The translations under genes were made by a program, and so were the position numbers. 64,000 nt of DNA from Schizophyllum amplum (lineage: Eukaryota > Basidiomycota > Agaricomycetes > Agaricales > Schizophyllaceae): assembly GCA_007026445.1 (NCBI GenBank), contig VDMD01000023.1, forward strand, positions 248,001 to 312,000. The letters run 5' to 3'. Below the pieces are notes generated by a model. That model was not told where the DNA came from. It was given only the letters and a program-made list of their open reading frames with translations, and did not search any database. Of this stretch, positions 34,767 through 46,358 are shown piece after piece (position 1 is the first letter of the stretch; each line of letters opens with the position of its first letter).

Positions 34767-35035
34767 GCGGCTCTTATGCGGCTTGTATCCATATCTTTTG
34801 CTACTCATTCATGCTCTCCATACTGCACCCCGTCTATGCATATGAACGAGTCTATGCCGCAATCCATGCCCCTGTCCCAGCACTCCAGTCGTGATCTGCT
34901 TTGTCGCAAGTTTCAAGTTCCACCTGCTGCTCGCTATTATACCAAAGGATGGTGATAGTGAATGTTTTAACGTTGTGAGATATGTCTAGGTGAGTAAAGG
35001 TCCATATGCCAATCATCTCGAAGTCGGGGCTCTGG

Positions 35036-36834
35036 CTAGATGGTCTTTTCGAGCTTCTCGCAGTCCTTCTCGCTCGCCTTCAGCTTCTTGTCCAGTGCCT
35101 CCTTCGCCTCCGCGGACGCAACCTGCCCAATGACCTTGACCTGCTCCGCGACATTCCTCAGTGTGCCGAGCACGTCCTGGTTGCCCGCAATGAATCCAAA
35201 CTCGGCATATACCAAGCCCTGTTCCTTGGCGAACTCCTTCACGAGGAATGCCGCGTCGTCCAAGTTATGGCGCGGCAGGCGAGGGAAGAGATGGTGCGTG
35301 ACTTGCAGGTGAAGGCCGCCGTGGATAAAGCCAATCTTCCGAGGGCAGAGCACGTCCGTTGTCGTGCGCATCTGGCGTGCCGCAAAGGACTCGAGCGGGC
35401 CCAGATCGACAGTGGACATGGAGAAGTGGGAGAGAACGATCTAGAGGGAAGGCTGAGTTATCACCGGATGTGATCAACCTGCGCAAGCATACCTGGATGT
35501 GGAGCGGGCTCGTCGCAGCGTGGCTCACGACTAGGAACATAAGCGCCTTCTGCCAGGAGCCGCATCCGCGGAGTACGTTCCCGAACCAGTACCAGAAGAA
35601 CACAATGCCGACGCATTCGAGACCCCATGCCCACCGGCCACCCTTCGTCCGCCGCGTGTCGAACGCCTTCTTCCAGAGGTGTCCGTAGGAAAGCGCGTAG
35701 AGGTTGAACCGCGCGAAGGCCATGACCACGTAGAAGAGCTTGTGCTGAATAGAGACGAAGATCTTGGCGAACGCGTCGAAGTAGAGCATCCGCTTGTAGT
35801 AGGACGAGAAGAGGTTCTTGAAGAACACAGGGGAGATGGCGAAGAAGGGAAGGTGCTGAATGTCCGGGTCATGGGAGGGATGATTCGTGATCAGATGGTG
35901 GACATTGTGGTTCTGCAGGACGCGTTAGAAACACCGCGCGCACCGCATCGCGTATACCACTACGCACCTCAACCCACCACCCGATGCTCAGGCCGCCGAT
36001 AAAGTCCGCAATGAGGATAGAGATGATTCGGTCAATCTCCCACACATGCGTGACGCTGGCGTGCCCCAGGTCGTGCGCCGCGAAGACAAGCTGCTGCCAA
36101 AACAGCCCGAGGAACAGCGCGCTGAAGAAGAAGTATCCCGCCGAGTAGCACCACGCCGACACGCCTGACAGCAGCGCGTAGCGCAAGACCTCCGGCCCGT
36201 ACCCGCGCAGGTACTTGCACTGGAACAGGCCCGCGTCGTCGATGCGCCGCTGCAGCTCGTGCCACGCGCGTGAGTGGCGCGCCTGGATCTCCGCGGACAA
36301 CCCACTAGCGGGGCCGGGCGTGAGGAGCTCGAGGGTCGGGCCCTCTGACGCCGCCGCCGCACCCTTCTCAGGTGGGGCCGCACTGCGCACAGCATCGAAC
36401 GTGTCGCGCTCGACAAGCAAGATCTGGGAGGAAGGGAACAGCGAGTCCGCGTCGCCATCGCCCACAAGCATGTCGGCCTCCCTGTACCAAGACCAGTCCC
36501 CGTTGTGGGCCCGTCGCCGCACCCAGCCGGTCATGACGGGCGGGACGTACGGGTGCCAGGGAAGGTCGCTGTCATCGACCGCGCCGACAGCGTACTTGCG
36601 GATAGTCTCGCAGACGTCGTCGGGGTGGAACGCGTCGACCTCGTCCGTGCAGTCGCGTCCAACGTAGTGCAAAATCGAGATCTCGCCGCCGGGGTGCGCG
36701 GCGAGCCAGGAAGGAGGGACGCGCAGGACTAGGCCATGGTAGATGAGGATGGGCTCGCCCACCAGGATGCGCTTGCCGACCTCGACCCGGGGGATTATGG
36801 GCAGCGACTTGGCTGCGGCGCGTATGGCGACCAT
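35036..36834 (-). CDS. Sphingolipid delta-8 desaturase with N-terminal cytochrome b5 domain
   Basis: Three exons (35968-36834, 35493-35912, 35036-35440) give 563 aa. The N-terminus is a cytochrome b5 domain with the haem-ligand motif HPGG (about residue 47) and a second His in DAFHPDD. The membrane desaturase domain has the three His boxes HDLGH (about 254), HNVHH (about 291) and QVTHH (about 477), with the Gln in the third box that marks front-end/delta-8 desaturases. Hydrophobic segments such as YFFFSALFLGLFWQQLVF anchor it in the ER. It would insert the delta-8 double bond into the sphingoid base of fungal glucosylceramides. Most of the linker between the two domains is specific to this group. 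The C-terminal 60 residues are a charged helix. Confidence 0.92.
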
Positions 36835-37226
36835 GATCGTAAGCGCGAAGGGGCTGCGCGATGTTCAATTGGGATCGGAACAGCCTATGTATAACGCGAT
36901 TTCATGCACTGGACGCCGCTGTACACTGTTCTGGACAGTCCTTTCGCTCTTCCGTTTGAAATAAGCGTAACGAGCGCCCCGAGTTCAACAAGCTGGGCAG
37001 TAATACAGATGAAAGCCCAAATTCAATGACCCCAGTTATTCTGACTCCTGACTATGTTACACCAGCTCTGGCTTATCACGCTCACTGCTATGGACATGGG
37101 AGCGCGGCAATGGATGGTCATATTGGCTGCATAAGACGTAGTGGGGCATATCGTGCGACTTTTCGGAGTACAATGCACAGATACATATAGGGTAGGCGAC
37201 GGCAAGACAGGCAAAGAAGAAGCTGT
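36835..37226. other. Intergenic region, no gene seen
   Basis: The 392 bp between the desaturase start and the RPL13 stop hold the desaturase promoter and RPL13 3' UTR. No further feature was recognised. Confidence 0.4.
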
Positions 37227-38069
37227 TTACTTCTTCTTGGCAGCCTCCTCCTCCTCCTTCTGCGCGGGGAATCAGACCGCTATGCGACGAGCGCGGAGGG
37301 AGTATGCTTACCTTGGCGGCGCGCGCCTTGCGGGCACCCTCGTGCCGGGCGTTGGCGCGAGCGATGCGGAGGGCGCGGAAGGCCTCGAAGCCACGCTCCT
37401 CCTCGGTGATCTTGCGGGGGCCCTCGATGGGGTGGCCGACGGGGATGGGGAGGGCAGCGAGGGTAGAGCGGACGGTAGCAGCCGTGAGGTCGTCGCCCTG
37501 CAATAATCGTTTGAGAACGCGCAAAGGTGAGATAGGATAGCACGTACAGTGGAGTCGCCCTTCTTGGCCTTGCCGGCCTTGCGGGGGAAGACGACCAAGC
37601 GCGTCTTGTACGCCTGCAAGCGCTCAACGTTGAGCTTCTTGCCCTCCTCGCTCAGGTTCCGCCTGCGGTGGTCAACGGCGATGCCGATGCTGAGCGCCTC
37701 CTTGCGGCCGACGCCAGCCTCCTTGAGCTCGGCGAGAGTGAAGCCGCGGCCCTCACGGAGCTTGCGGTTGTAGCGGACCGTCTGTCCGCGGACGGCGGGG
37801 CGGAGGACATCAAGGGGGCGGACACCAAGGGAAGCAGCCCTCTTTTTGCGCGCGACGCGACGGCGCTGCTTGCGGCCCGGCTGGTCAAACCAGGTGCGGA
37901 CGCGGCTTTGCCAGTCCTTGCGGAAATGGTTGTCGTGAAGGACTGATGGGATGGTTTAGCAGGGGGATTTGGCAGCGAGGATGGGAAAGATCGAACCGTT
38001 CTGTAAGACAGGTCAATATAGATGTACGATCGGGAATTCAAGGACACTCACGTTTTTGCCGAAACCCAT
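37227..38069 (-). CDS. RPL13: 60S ribosomal protein L13 (eL13)
   Basis: Five exons (38052-38069, 37997-38000, 37548-37942, 37312-37497, 37227-37259) give 211 aa. The body is canonical eL13: NHFRKDWQSRVRTWFDQPGRK, RPLDVLRPAVRGQTVRYNRK, GRGFTLAELKEAGVGRKEAL, IGIAVDHRRRNLSEEGKKLN and LVVFPRKAGKAKKGDST. The second exon is just four bases (AACG), flanked by CAG and GT; only with it does the frame give the expected GKNNVLHDNHF start. A 5'-UTR intron (38079-38161) precedes the ATG. The last exon supplies the Lys/Glu tail. Intron-rich 5' ends are common in fungal ribosomal protein genes. Confidence 0.93.
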
Positions 38070-39085
38070 CTTGCAGCCCTGGACAGAATGTCAGCAAGAT
38101 GCGATATGGGATGGATGTCTTCCGCAGGGTGATGAGCACCAGCGACGACGGGGACACTCACGGCTTAGTCTTGAGGGCGGTGACGGCGGGCCTGGCTATC
38201 TCGATGCTTGCTGCTGGGCACAAGACGTGGGAACCTCCTGCCGGATGTGGAAAAGCCACCGGTCACGACTATACAGCTCCTTCGGCATTTGCCGTTTGAC
38301 CACTTCTCCCTTCTGAGGCTGCCTTCTCCCACCTGTTGCAGCACTTGCACCCTTGTACGCCTAAGCAGAGATCCCGAAAAACATATAGCTTGCAGTCCTT
38401 CGGTCAACCGTCTTCTAGCAACCATTTCTCGTTATTGAGACGTATCGGACAGTGGAGGTCAACACAGGCCCTGTGCAAGCCCTCATCGCACGAACAGAGG
38501 TTTCTTCTCAACTGAGTCCCTCTCAACTGACTCCTCTTGTGAGTTCGGAATCGTGAGCCTGAGCCTGAAGTTGTGCCCGTTACGTGACAGAAGGGCTTGC
38601 GGGAAAAGTCTGATTGGTCACTGCAACGCGCTCTAGATGCTGATGGTCATGATCTCGCTCAAGACGTCCGCGTCAAAGATTCGGAAAGTGACGAGGGTGC
38701 GGGTGCCTCTTGTCCGCTGTGCGCAGCCTGAAATGGGGGACTGAAGGCTGACTGCGATACCGAACATACGGAGTCTGCCCTTGAACCCTTTGCTTCTGTC
38801 AGTTGAGGGAGGGCAGTCGTGATGGCTGCAGGCGGCCTTGTGAGGCCACTTCGCGAACGCATGCAACTGATCTGGTTCTTTAGTTCTAGTATGCGCCACG
38901 TGGGACGTGCCGACTGTGGCTGTGATAGGCGCCACATGTCATATGGCAGGCGCCGAGGCGGGTTACTTCCTATTTGGCTCAGGTTTCACTCCACAGCCCA
39001 TCTCGCTTGGCAATTGGCTGGCAATTGGTCTGCACACAGCACGTTCCTTGTCTTCCTGCTCTATCTCTTCCCTTCCTTTCCTCCT
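38070..39085. other. Divergent upstream region of RPL13 and the membrane protein gene
   Basis: About 1 kb with no supported coding region. The RPL13 5'-UTR intron lies at 38079-38161. CAATTGG-type boxes occur near 39010-39030, and a pyrimidine-rich tract sits just before the ATG at 39086. Confidence 0.4.
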
Positions 39086-40729
39086 ATGCTCGGGCTGCCG
39101 TCCCTCGGCGCCGTCGGCCGTCGCGTCCCGGCCGTCGCCATCGCGCTCGTGGTCGCGTCGTCGGCCAGCGCGTTCTCCTTCAACATCGACACCGCATCCC
39201 CCAAGTCTTGCGAGGACTTTACAGTCTCCTGGAGCGGTGCGTGGCGTGGCTATTGACCCATTTACATAGCTGATATCGCCCACAGATGCACAAGCGCCGT
39301 ACTTCCTCCTGCTGACGCCGGTATGCGCCCCTTCCCCCTTCAGTGTCACTACCCCCCAAACTCACGCTCTGTTCGCTAGCCATTTGGCAGCCCGCGCAAC
39401 TACTCTTTGGATAGCGGCGAAACATCCTTCACTACCCAACTACCCTTTCCCAGCGCCCAACAGTTTGTGGCCACCATGATCGACAACACTGGGGCTGGTG
39501 TATCCTCAGACGTGCTGTCTACCGGCGATTCCAGCTCCTCGTGTGACACCAATGACGCTGGAACCGACTTTACGTTCGAGGCATGTGACCATACCAACCG
39601 AACACGGCGCGAGCCTAACCGCGATTCGCATTGCAGCTCAATTCAGCTCTGCAGCAATGCAGGCCGTATACTTTCAGTAACTATGGCGGCGCAAGCAAGC
39701 CTGTCACCATATATGTAAGTGTCCTGATGACGACCCCGAATTCTTTCTGAACACTTCATAGGGCATCATACCTTTGGGAGACCTTGTCACCATCAATCCT
39801 GGTGATAACGCGAACTCATACGAGTGGACAGCTGATGTCGAGGCTGGTACTCCTATCGTCTTCGTCATGTTCGACAGTGAAGGCAAGCAGGGTGGAGCGT
39901 CCGACCAGCTCAAGATTGGAGCTTCCGACGACTCGAGCTGTCTAAGCAGCGATTCCCCGTCCACCACGACCACGGCAACACCGTCCGCCACATCCAGCTC
40001 CGGCTCCTCCAAGGGAGGAGCGTCCATCGGCGCCATAGGTACACTTCTCTATCTCAGACATTGTCGGGAATCTTACGATGCCCTCCATCAGCTGGTACGG
40101 TCATCGGAGGACTGATCTTCCTGGCAGTGGCCATGACCCTTGGCCTTTTCTTCCTTCGCAAACGCGCGCGTGCCCGGCAACCATGGGAGCCGAAAAAGCG
40201 CAGACAGTCTCTCGCTGTCATCGAGGTTGACCCTCCCTCCTACGACCGCCATCAAGGCGAATTCATGCCCTCTGGCGGGCAGTACGATGCCGACCCCTTC
40301 GTCATGCCCCCACCAGCATCACACCATCCAAACAGCAACGTGTCCGCCAGCGACATGAACCACGCAACGGCGCACGCACGCACATTGTCGATGACATCCG
40401 CACCGATGTCCTCTTCAACAAGTAAAGCCGCGCTTGCTATGTCCTCCCCCACCTCCTCCCGCTATGCGCCGTCGCGCTTCATTTTGCACACCGACGTGGA
40501 GGATGTCGAGCCGATGCCCAACGCGGACGGGGTCATCGAGCTGCCGCCGCAGTACACGGAGCGCCGCAGGCGCACGTCGGACGCGAATACGAACGCGAAC
40601 TCGAGCACGAATCTGCTGTCCTTGCGCGACAGGGACAGCGGGCATATGCCCAACACGCCGTCGACGACGGGCTCAGGCTGGCCGGCCTCGAGCTCGGGCT
40701 CTGGGTGGCCGGCCTCTGGCCCGAGTTGA
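39086..40729 (+). CDS. Type I single-pass membrane protein, basidiomycete-type
   Basis: Six exons (39086-39236, 39286-39320, 39380-39580, 39637-39714, 39762-40038, 40092-40729) give 459 aa. A signal peptide covers about residues 1-28. The ectodomain (about 30-235) begins FNIDTASPKSCEDFTVSWS and looks like a small beta-sandwich with GDLVTINPGDNANSYEWTAD; it ends in a Ser/Thr-rich stalk likely to be O-glycosylated. One transmembrane helix (TVIGGLIFLAVAMTLGLFFL) is followed by a basic stop-transfer RKRARAR and a long Pro/Ser-rich cytosolic tail with PPxY-like PPQYTE and PPSYDRH sequences. This pattern is common in Agaricomycetes; the function is not known, and a surface sensor is a guess. The intron at 39581-39636 starts with GC. 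Confidence 0.8.
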
Positions 40730-41315
40730 CGGATACGCGGGCGTCGCCGTTGCCGGCTGGGATGGTCCGGGACGGACATCTGTACCATAGCTTATCTCAT
40801 ACCTCCCCACATACCTGACCCGCAGTGTAATCTTCTGCATAGTACTGAGTCGTGCTTTCCGCTAGAATGTAGATGCTGTCCTTTTAAATTCCCTCTACCG
40901 TCCGAGCAGCGAGGCGCATGATTAGACGCGTCCTTGCGTACACAGTAAGTCAAGTGGTAAGTACGTGAACGCAGGACAAGATATCGTCAGGCATGGACGC
41001 GCATGCTCTTGCTGGTAGCGCTTACTGTCACGCTCTGGCAGTGTCGCTGATTCAAGATGACAATTATTCACGGTTCCAACGAGTCGACGACGCGTACAAT
41101 GAGATATAGATATAGTGACAAGAACGACAGCAAGAACAGGAGGGAGTCAAGAGTCGCTGGATGGTTTCTACAAATGTTTTGGACTTGGACTAGTACTACA
41201 CAGACGGTCAGACAACGTCCTCTGCAATATGGGGTGGCGCAACAGTGCACTTGCCTTCTGGCACATACCTCTTCCCAACTTACCCAGCACACAGCGCGCT
41301 ACACCGGCACACGCG
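40730..41315. other. Convergent intergenic region, no gene seen
   Basis: This 586-bp interval separates the 3' ends of two genes. Frames here are shadows or random; no RNA gene or repeat was recognised. Confidence 0.4.
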
Positions 41316-42242
41316 CTACGCCGTGGGGGTGGTCTCCATGGACGGCGTATCCGTCTCTGCGATGGTCGAGCGTGCAAACAGGTCCACCATCGCGTCCTGC
41401 TCCTTTCTTCTGCGGTGGCGCTTGCGGCGGTCGTCCTTGATGACCCGCTCGATGCGGCGGCGGGATTTGGTGTGCATGCGGGGCTCGGCGACGGCCTGCT
41501 TCGCTTTGTAGCACGCGAGCTCGATGCTCGCGAGCAGGCGCACCGTATCCGAGTTGTTGAGAGCCTGTGTGACACGGAAGATGTGAGCGGGGCGAAGGAC
41601 ACAGTGAAGGCATGGAAGCGCACGTTAAGCGACCAGGAGACGACGCGCGTGCCATCGACGCAGCTGATGACGACGAAGTTGCCGCGCTTCTCTGCTTGGA
41701 GGTCAACGCCCTGGGAGTGAGGGGGCGAACCATGAGTCGCGTGCGTGCGGGCGAAGTGTGGCGCGCGCACCTCGCCAAAGACGGACACGATCTTGCCGGT
41801 GCTGATCGAGCGGACGACTGCGAGGGGAAGAGATAATTAGCGATGTAGATGGGTGGCAGGGATGAGGTCACGCACCAACTCGCGACGAGTGGCCGCTGAG
41901 TTCCTGCGTTACCAATGCCTTCCCGAGGTATACCCAATTATCGCGCTCGGGTCGTCGGACGTGCTGCAGGGGCAGGGTTTATCACATATTCAATGTACTG
42001 TATGCCGTAGCTCACCACTTTGACTTGGATCTCGCGGAAGGTTTGTGATGGCTGCGACGTAGCTGCCTGCAGCGGTGCTGAAGGCGCCCACACTCAGTCG
42101 TGCTCTACAAGTATCTGCACGCGTGCTCACGTTGGGAGTTCGGTACGTCTGTTGGCTGCGCTGGCGGTGTAGGCTGCGCCTGCGGTGCCTCGGGCGCGGG
42201 GGCGACAGGCACGACCGAGTCGACCTGCATGCTCTCGTCCAT
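41316..42242 (-). CDS. Conserved-looking protein of unknown function
   Basis: Six exons (42147-42242, 42016-42066, 41876-41963, 41769-41815, 41603-41710, 41316-41564) give 212 aa. The first 32 residues are Pro/Gln/Ala-rich. Then comes a region of alternating strands: FREIQVKVHVRRPERDNWVY, LGKALVTQELSGHSSRVVVRS, KIVSVFGEG and KRGNFVVISCVDGTRVVSWS, followed by a helix (VRLLASIELACYKAKQAVAE) and a very basic stretch (RRRIERVIKDDRRKRHRRRK). The strand-rich part with a final helix recalls a PH/EVH1-like fold, but that is only an impression. The basic tail could bind nucleic acid or be a nuclear signal. All introns keep the frame, which supports a real gene. Confidence 0.6.
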
Positions 42243-42771
42243 GGCGAGTGATGAGTTGGCGGCTGTTGGTTACGATGACCGCGTTGATATGTCTGTCAAT
42301 ACAGACGGCCTCTGGTCGTCGTGAGAGGGATCTGCGCTGACTTTCGAGTTTGCGGTCGAAGGGGGCCGTGGTGGACGGTGAACAAGACCTGTCGCATTGA
42401 CGCGGTCCTCTATTGCGTCCAGTCACGTGGTGCTTTCGGGTCTTGCCATTTCCGGCACAAAGCACTGCGCCACTGCTGCACGCTGCCACCCGGTGCCTCA
42501 CCGCCTTAAAGAGCGCACTGACGCGAGGCAACTCCTGCTTCCCTCTCATGTAGGGCGAACCAAGGGAGTGCACCGCTCGGGCCTCCTGGTCATTGAGCAC
42601 GGTCCGTCGTTGACCCGCCTCTTTTACGGCGGCCCGTGAACAAAGAGAGCATCGCCGCCCATCGCTGAAAGCAAGGCGCTCTCTCGATGCAGTATAAAAC
42701 AGATATGGGCCGCCCATCTTTCCTATACCATACTACTTCCTTAGACTCCCAACGCCGATACTCGAGCCTCT
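42243..42771 (+). promoter_or_regulatory. Promoter region with TATA box at 42693-42699
   Basis: TATAAAA at 42693-42699 lies 73 bp upstream of the ATG of the acidic protein gene, a normal core-promoter spacing. The rest of this interval is the divergent upstream region of the 41316-42242 gene; no other gene is supported. Confidence 0.65.
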
Positions 42772-43320
42772 ATGCCGTCTCTTGAGAACAGTCCCGATAA
42801 CACCGTCGACACAGAGGACGATCTCTGGGCGGCTTACTCTTCGCCGGTCAAGCCCAACCCGAAGCTCTCGACGAGACGTCTTCTGATGAAGCCGCTACGA
42901 CTCACTCTCGAGGTACTTGAGCCCGTTGAGCGCCACGACTGGCAGAACGCTCCAGACGTCTGGGAGATGCCCGATCCCCTCCTGCCGCATGTCAATGACG
43001 AGGTTGCATCGCATATCGAAGAAGATGTCCCTGACGAGCTGGAAGATGAGGAGGGTCAATCGGACGCTGGTACGCTCGCGACGGTGGAGATGGGTAGTCC
43101 AAGCCTGGACAGCAGTGACTCCGACGACTGGTTCACCGATGCGCTGGAAGAGGGCGACGAGGATGAGGATGGCGAGGACGACGGAGACGACTGGAGTGGG
43201 CTGAACAACGCGACTCAGGTAGCATCCCAATATGCCCCTCCCATCATTGCGGACGAGATCGACACAGCCAAAACACGCCTGTGCACGGGCACGTTCGTGG
43301 CGGCGAACGTCGAGGTGTGA
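42772..43320 (+). CDS. Small acidic protein of unknown function
   Basis: Intronless ORF of 182 aa behind a strong TATA box. It is rich in Asp/Glu, with two acidic blocks (HIEEDVPDELEDEEGQSD and EEGDEDEDGEDDGDDW). Other visible segments are DDLWAAYSSPVKPNPK, RRLLMKPLRLTLEVLEP and DSSDSDDWFTDALEE. There is no signal peptide, membrane segment or recognisable domain. Acidic DDW/DDWFTDAL segments resemble transactivation or histone-binding motifs, but no function can be assigned. A 13-base C run follows at 43357-43369. Confidence 0.6.
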   Translation: MPSLENSPDNTVDTEDDLWAAYSSPVKPNPKLSTRRLLMKPLRLTLEVLEPVERHDWQNAPDVWEMPDPLLPHVNDEVASHIEEDVPDELEDEEGQSDAGTLATVEMGSPSLDSSDSDDWFTDALEEGDEDEDGEDDGDDWSGLNNATQVASQYAPPIIADEIDTAKTRLCTGTFVAANVEV

Positions 43321-43356
43321 GTACGCGCAGAAGTTGCCCAGTAGCATCGCAGGCGA

Positions 43357-43369
43357 CCCCCCCCCCCCC
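43357..43369. repeat. C13 homopolymer
   Basis: Thirteen consecutive C in the 153-bp gap between the acidic protein gene and the end of TAF5. Its length is likely to be unreliable in sequence data. Confidence 0.9.
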
Positions 43370-43473
43370 GAACGGACGTGTATCATCGTCCTTTCCTGCG
43401 TCACATACTTACACTATGGCCTCTGCGAGGCCGATCCTATAATACGAACAATACGGACACTGTACTTACATTG

Positions 43474-46173
43474 CTATCTTGTCTCTGGAGACATGTAATT
43501 GCCCGCCACTAGACACAGATTTCGCGGCGTGAATTGGACATTGGTGATTGGCGTTCGTTTCGTCGGGAAGGAGGCGAGCATGTCCGTTCTGAAAGAACAA
43601 TCCAACATCAGTCACATTAGAGAGAACAAGCTGAAAACGCACGTCTCTATGCTCTGCTCATCAGCATATCCCTTTTTCTCCCCGCCGTCCACACTCGCAA
43701 TCCCATTGCTCATCTTCGGCGCGTACCCGCCTGGCGACTTCACGTCCCAGCAGCGCACCGTCCAGTCCGCCCCACCGCTCACCAGCAGCGAAGACTCGCC
43801 GCTGAACGCCAGAGAGTACACAGACGACGTGTGGCCGGTCATCTTCTTGATGCGCTTGCCCGAACCGAGGTCCCAGAGGTTGATTGCGAGGTCCTCGCCG
43901 GCACTGGCGAGGTAGCGGCCGTCGGGGCTGAGTGCCAGGGCGGAGAGATTGCCCTGGTGGCCAATGAAGACACGGACCGTGCTCCCCTTCTGCACGTCCC
44001 ATAGCCGCGCGGTCCAATCGCTGGACCCCGTCGCGAGGTAGAGGCCATTCGGGTGGAATTGGACGCACTGCAGACATTATGGGCGTCCTACAACAAATGA
44101 GAGTTGAAGGCTCCCACTCACATCAACGTCGCTCAAGTGCCCGGCGTATATTCGCAGACAGGACGCGCGGTCCGTCGACCAGAGGCGTGCTGTCCTGTCA
44201 CGGCTGCCCGTCGCGAAGTATACGCCCATCGGACTCCATTTCACGTCCCAAACCGGGTTCTCGTGTCCTCTGAAGGCCATGACATTTGTCAAGGTGTCCA
44301 TGGACCAGAGCCGCGTCGTCGCATCCGCGGAGCACGATAGCAAATATTTGGGCGGGGCTGCCGAGCCAGAGATCGGGTCAAAATCTACGGAGTACACGGG
44401 CGCACTGTGGCCAATGAGCTTTCGCGTTGTGCTGCCTTTCTTCTCCCTGGCGCGTTTGAGGCTAGTGGCTGCAAAAAGGGATTAATAACAGTGAGAGGAC
44501 GGAGTCATTGGTACCGACAGTCCTTGACATGTGAAGGTATGTCGTTTCGCAATCCGCGTAGCTTCTCGCCATTGAGACTCCATAATCGAATATAGCTCTC
44601 AGCAAAACCCGCCGCCATCAATGTACTATCCTGAGAGAAAGTAGCACAAGGGGCCCTGTGCAATGTTATAAGCGGATAATATGACATAGGAATAAAAAAA
44701 GAAGACACACCCTTCCGGCGCATCGTGCAAAGTGTAGCAGCATATGCTGGGCAGCACTCGTGCCCTGACCGCATTCGCTTGCGGGGAATGAACGTCCAAA
44801 CTTCCAAGCGTCGAAGGCTCCAGCCGTATCCGCCGCCGCTGATCCTGTACGCGATGGATCTCCCGCTCCACATCGATAGTCTTGAAGTTCGGCGGCCTTG
44901 GTGGCAGATCGGACTCCGAGGGTTGCACGAGCCCCGGCGCGCCTGTCTGGCCCAAGAACTGCAGGTCGACCTGCGCAGCTGGGTCCACTATGGCTTTCTC
45001 TTGCAGGGTGCGCTGCACCTCTGCGCGCTGCGCCTCTGGTATCGGTGCCGGGCCAAGCTTCAGGGTGCCCTTTGAGGCGTTGAAGGACTGGGGATTGTAA
45101 ATGACAGCCGCCCCGCGCTGCTGGGGTATCATGGATGACAACAAGCCGGTATTTTCCTCCCAAGAAACAGCGGTCGAGTTGGACTGTGTGACTGGAAGAC
45201 TCATCAACACGAGGTTCATCTGCGAGTAGGCAGGACTTACCCTCGAATTTCAAGTGATTGTTGACGACGCGCATGACGGCGGACCGTCCGCGTTTGCCTT
45301 TCTCTCCGTTAAAGCCCGCACCACTGCCAAAGGCTTCACCGCTAACGCCGTCCGTGAGCCATCCTAGGAGAAGTCCAAAGGCAGTGTTGCTCATGCGGAT
45401 AACATATTTTTCGTTCCGGAATTGCTGGGCAAGCTCGTCCTTCTGAACATGAGCGGGAAGCAAGAGGGTAGAGAAATGATGCAGGGTGGAATGATGGGTC
45501 TGTTGGAAGGAAGGGGAGTATGTGCGGAAGAAATGCTGCGCTGCATTTTCGATGTAAGCCGGCGCTTGCGAGACTGGAGGGAATAGCGCGCACCGGAGTC
45601 CTTGAAGCCATGCTGAATCAAATCGAGGTAGAAGTGGCAGAATATCGGGAACAAGATGGGTCGAAATTGTGGCTGACAGGACATAAGCACGGGCAATGCA
45701 CACAATATTCAAAACAAACGCACTCGATACATATCCAACGATCCATCAACCCAACTCTGAAGCTCCCGGAAGCCCTCCTCCTTGTCAGACGGCTCGTGAG
45801 ACAGGATCTCCTCAGCGCCAACAGATCCTAGGCTAGCGATGAGATTCTGTATGCTCGCTGGGTTGGACATTCTGGACAATTCCTGCAGCACCGTCGTGCT
45901 GGAGTTCATCACATTGTCGTTAGGTCGCGCCGGGTTGTGCGCGTAAACGGCGATGGCTTTTAAAAGGTCGTCCGAGGATAGCGTCTCCGGCAGTGCACCC
46001 TTGTCTGTCGAGGAGCCGCCGTCCTGCAATTCACGCAGTAGCGTCTCGCTCGCCTGCTTGTGGCCGCGAGCTTTCAAGTATTCGATGATGATGCGGTCCA
46101 TCGGGGGGATGCCATCGGTGGAGCTCGCAGTGGGGGAGCCTCCCCCTGTGTCAAGTGAAGCGGGCGAGGACAT
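43474..46173 (-). CDS. TAF5: TFIID/SAGA subunit TAF5
   Basis: Eight exons (45724-46173, 45594-45672, 45241-45564, 44711-45191, 44519-44655, 44122-44468, 43643-44067, 43474-43588) give 785 aa. A LisH motif is near the N-terminus (DRIIIEYLKARGHKQASETLL). The TAF5 NTD2 helical domain follows (LQSWVDGSLDMYRPQFRPIL, FCHFYLDLIQ, AQHFFRTYSPSF, VIRMSNTAFGLLLGWL). After a linker come the WD40 blades: GHSAPVYSVDF with SADATTRLW, GHENPVWDVKW with SRDRTARLW, HPNGLYLATGSSDWTARLW, GHQGNLSALALSPDG and GHTSSVYSLAF. The last exon gives the conserved end FPTKRTPITNVQFTPRNLCL. The intron between exons 2 and 3 would be only 29 nt. It is divergent from MAD2 (185 bp). Confidence 0.95.
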
Positions 46174-46358
46174 GGCGGACTCAGCAAATGTCGACGACCG
46201 TCAACGAAGAGAACAACAACGCGTCGGCAGCACACCGGAATGTCGGACCGTCCCCGCATATTCCATCACGTGACGCTCCCAAAAACGCGTCGAACGCGCG
46301 CCGCTCATCTTTACGCCCTTCGTCCTCTTCTAAGCCTCGTCTTGCACTGAAACTAGCC

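Noticed and set aside
44666..45712. 348-aa continuous minus-strand frame within TAF5
   Set aside because: It runs through two introns; the conserved TAF5 residues require the spliced model.
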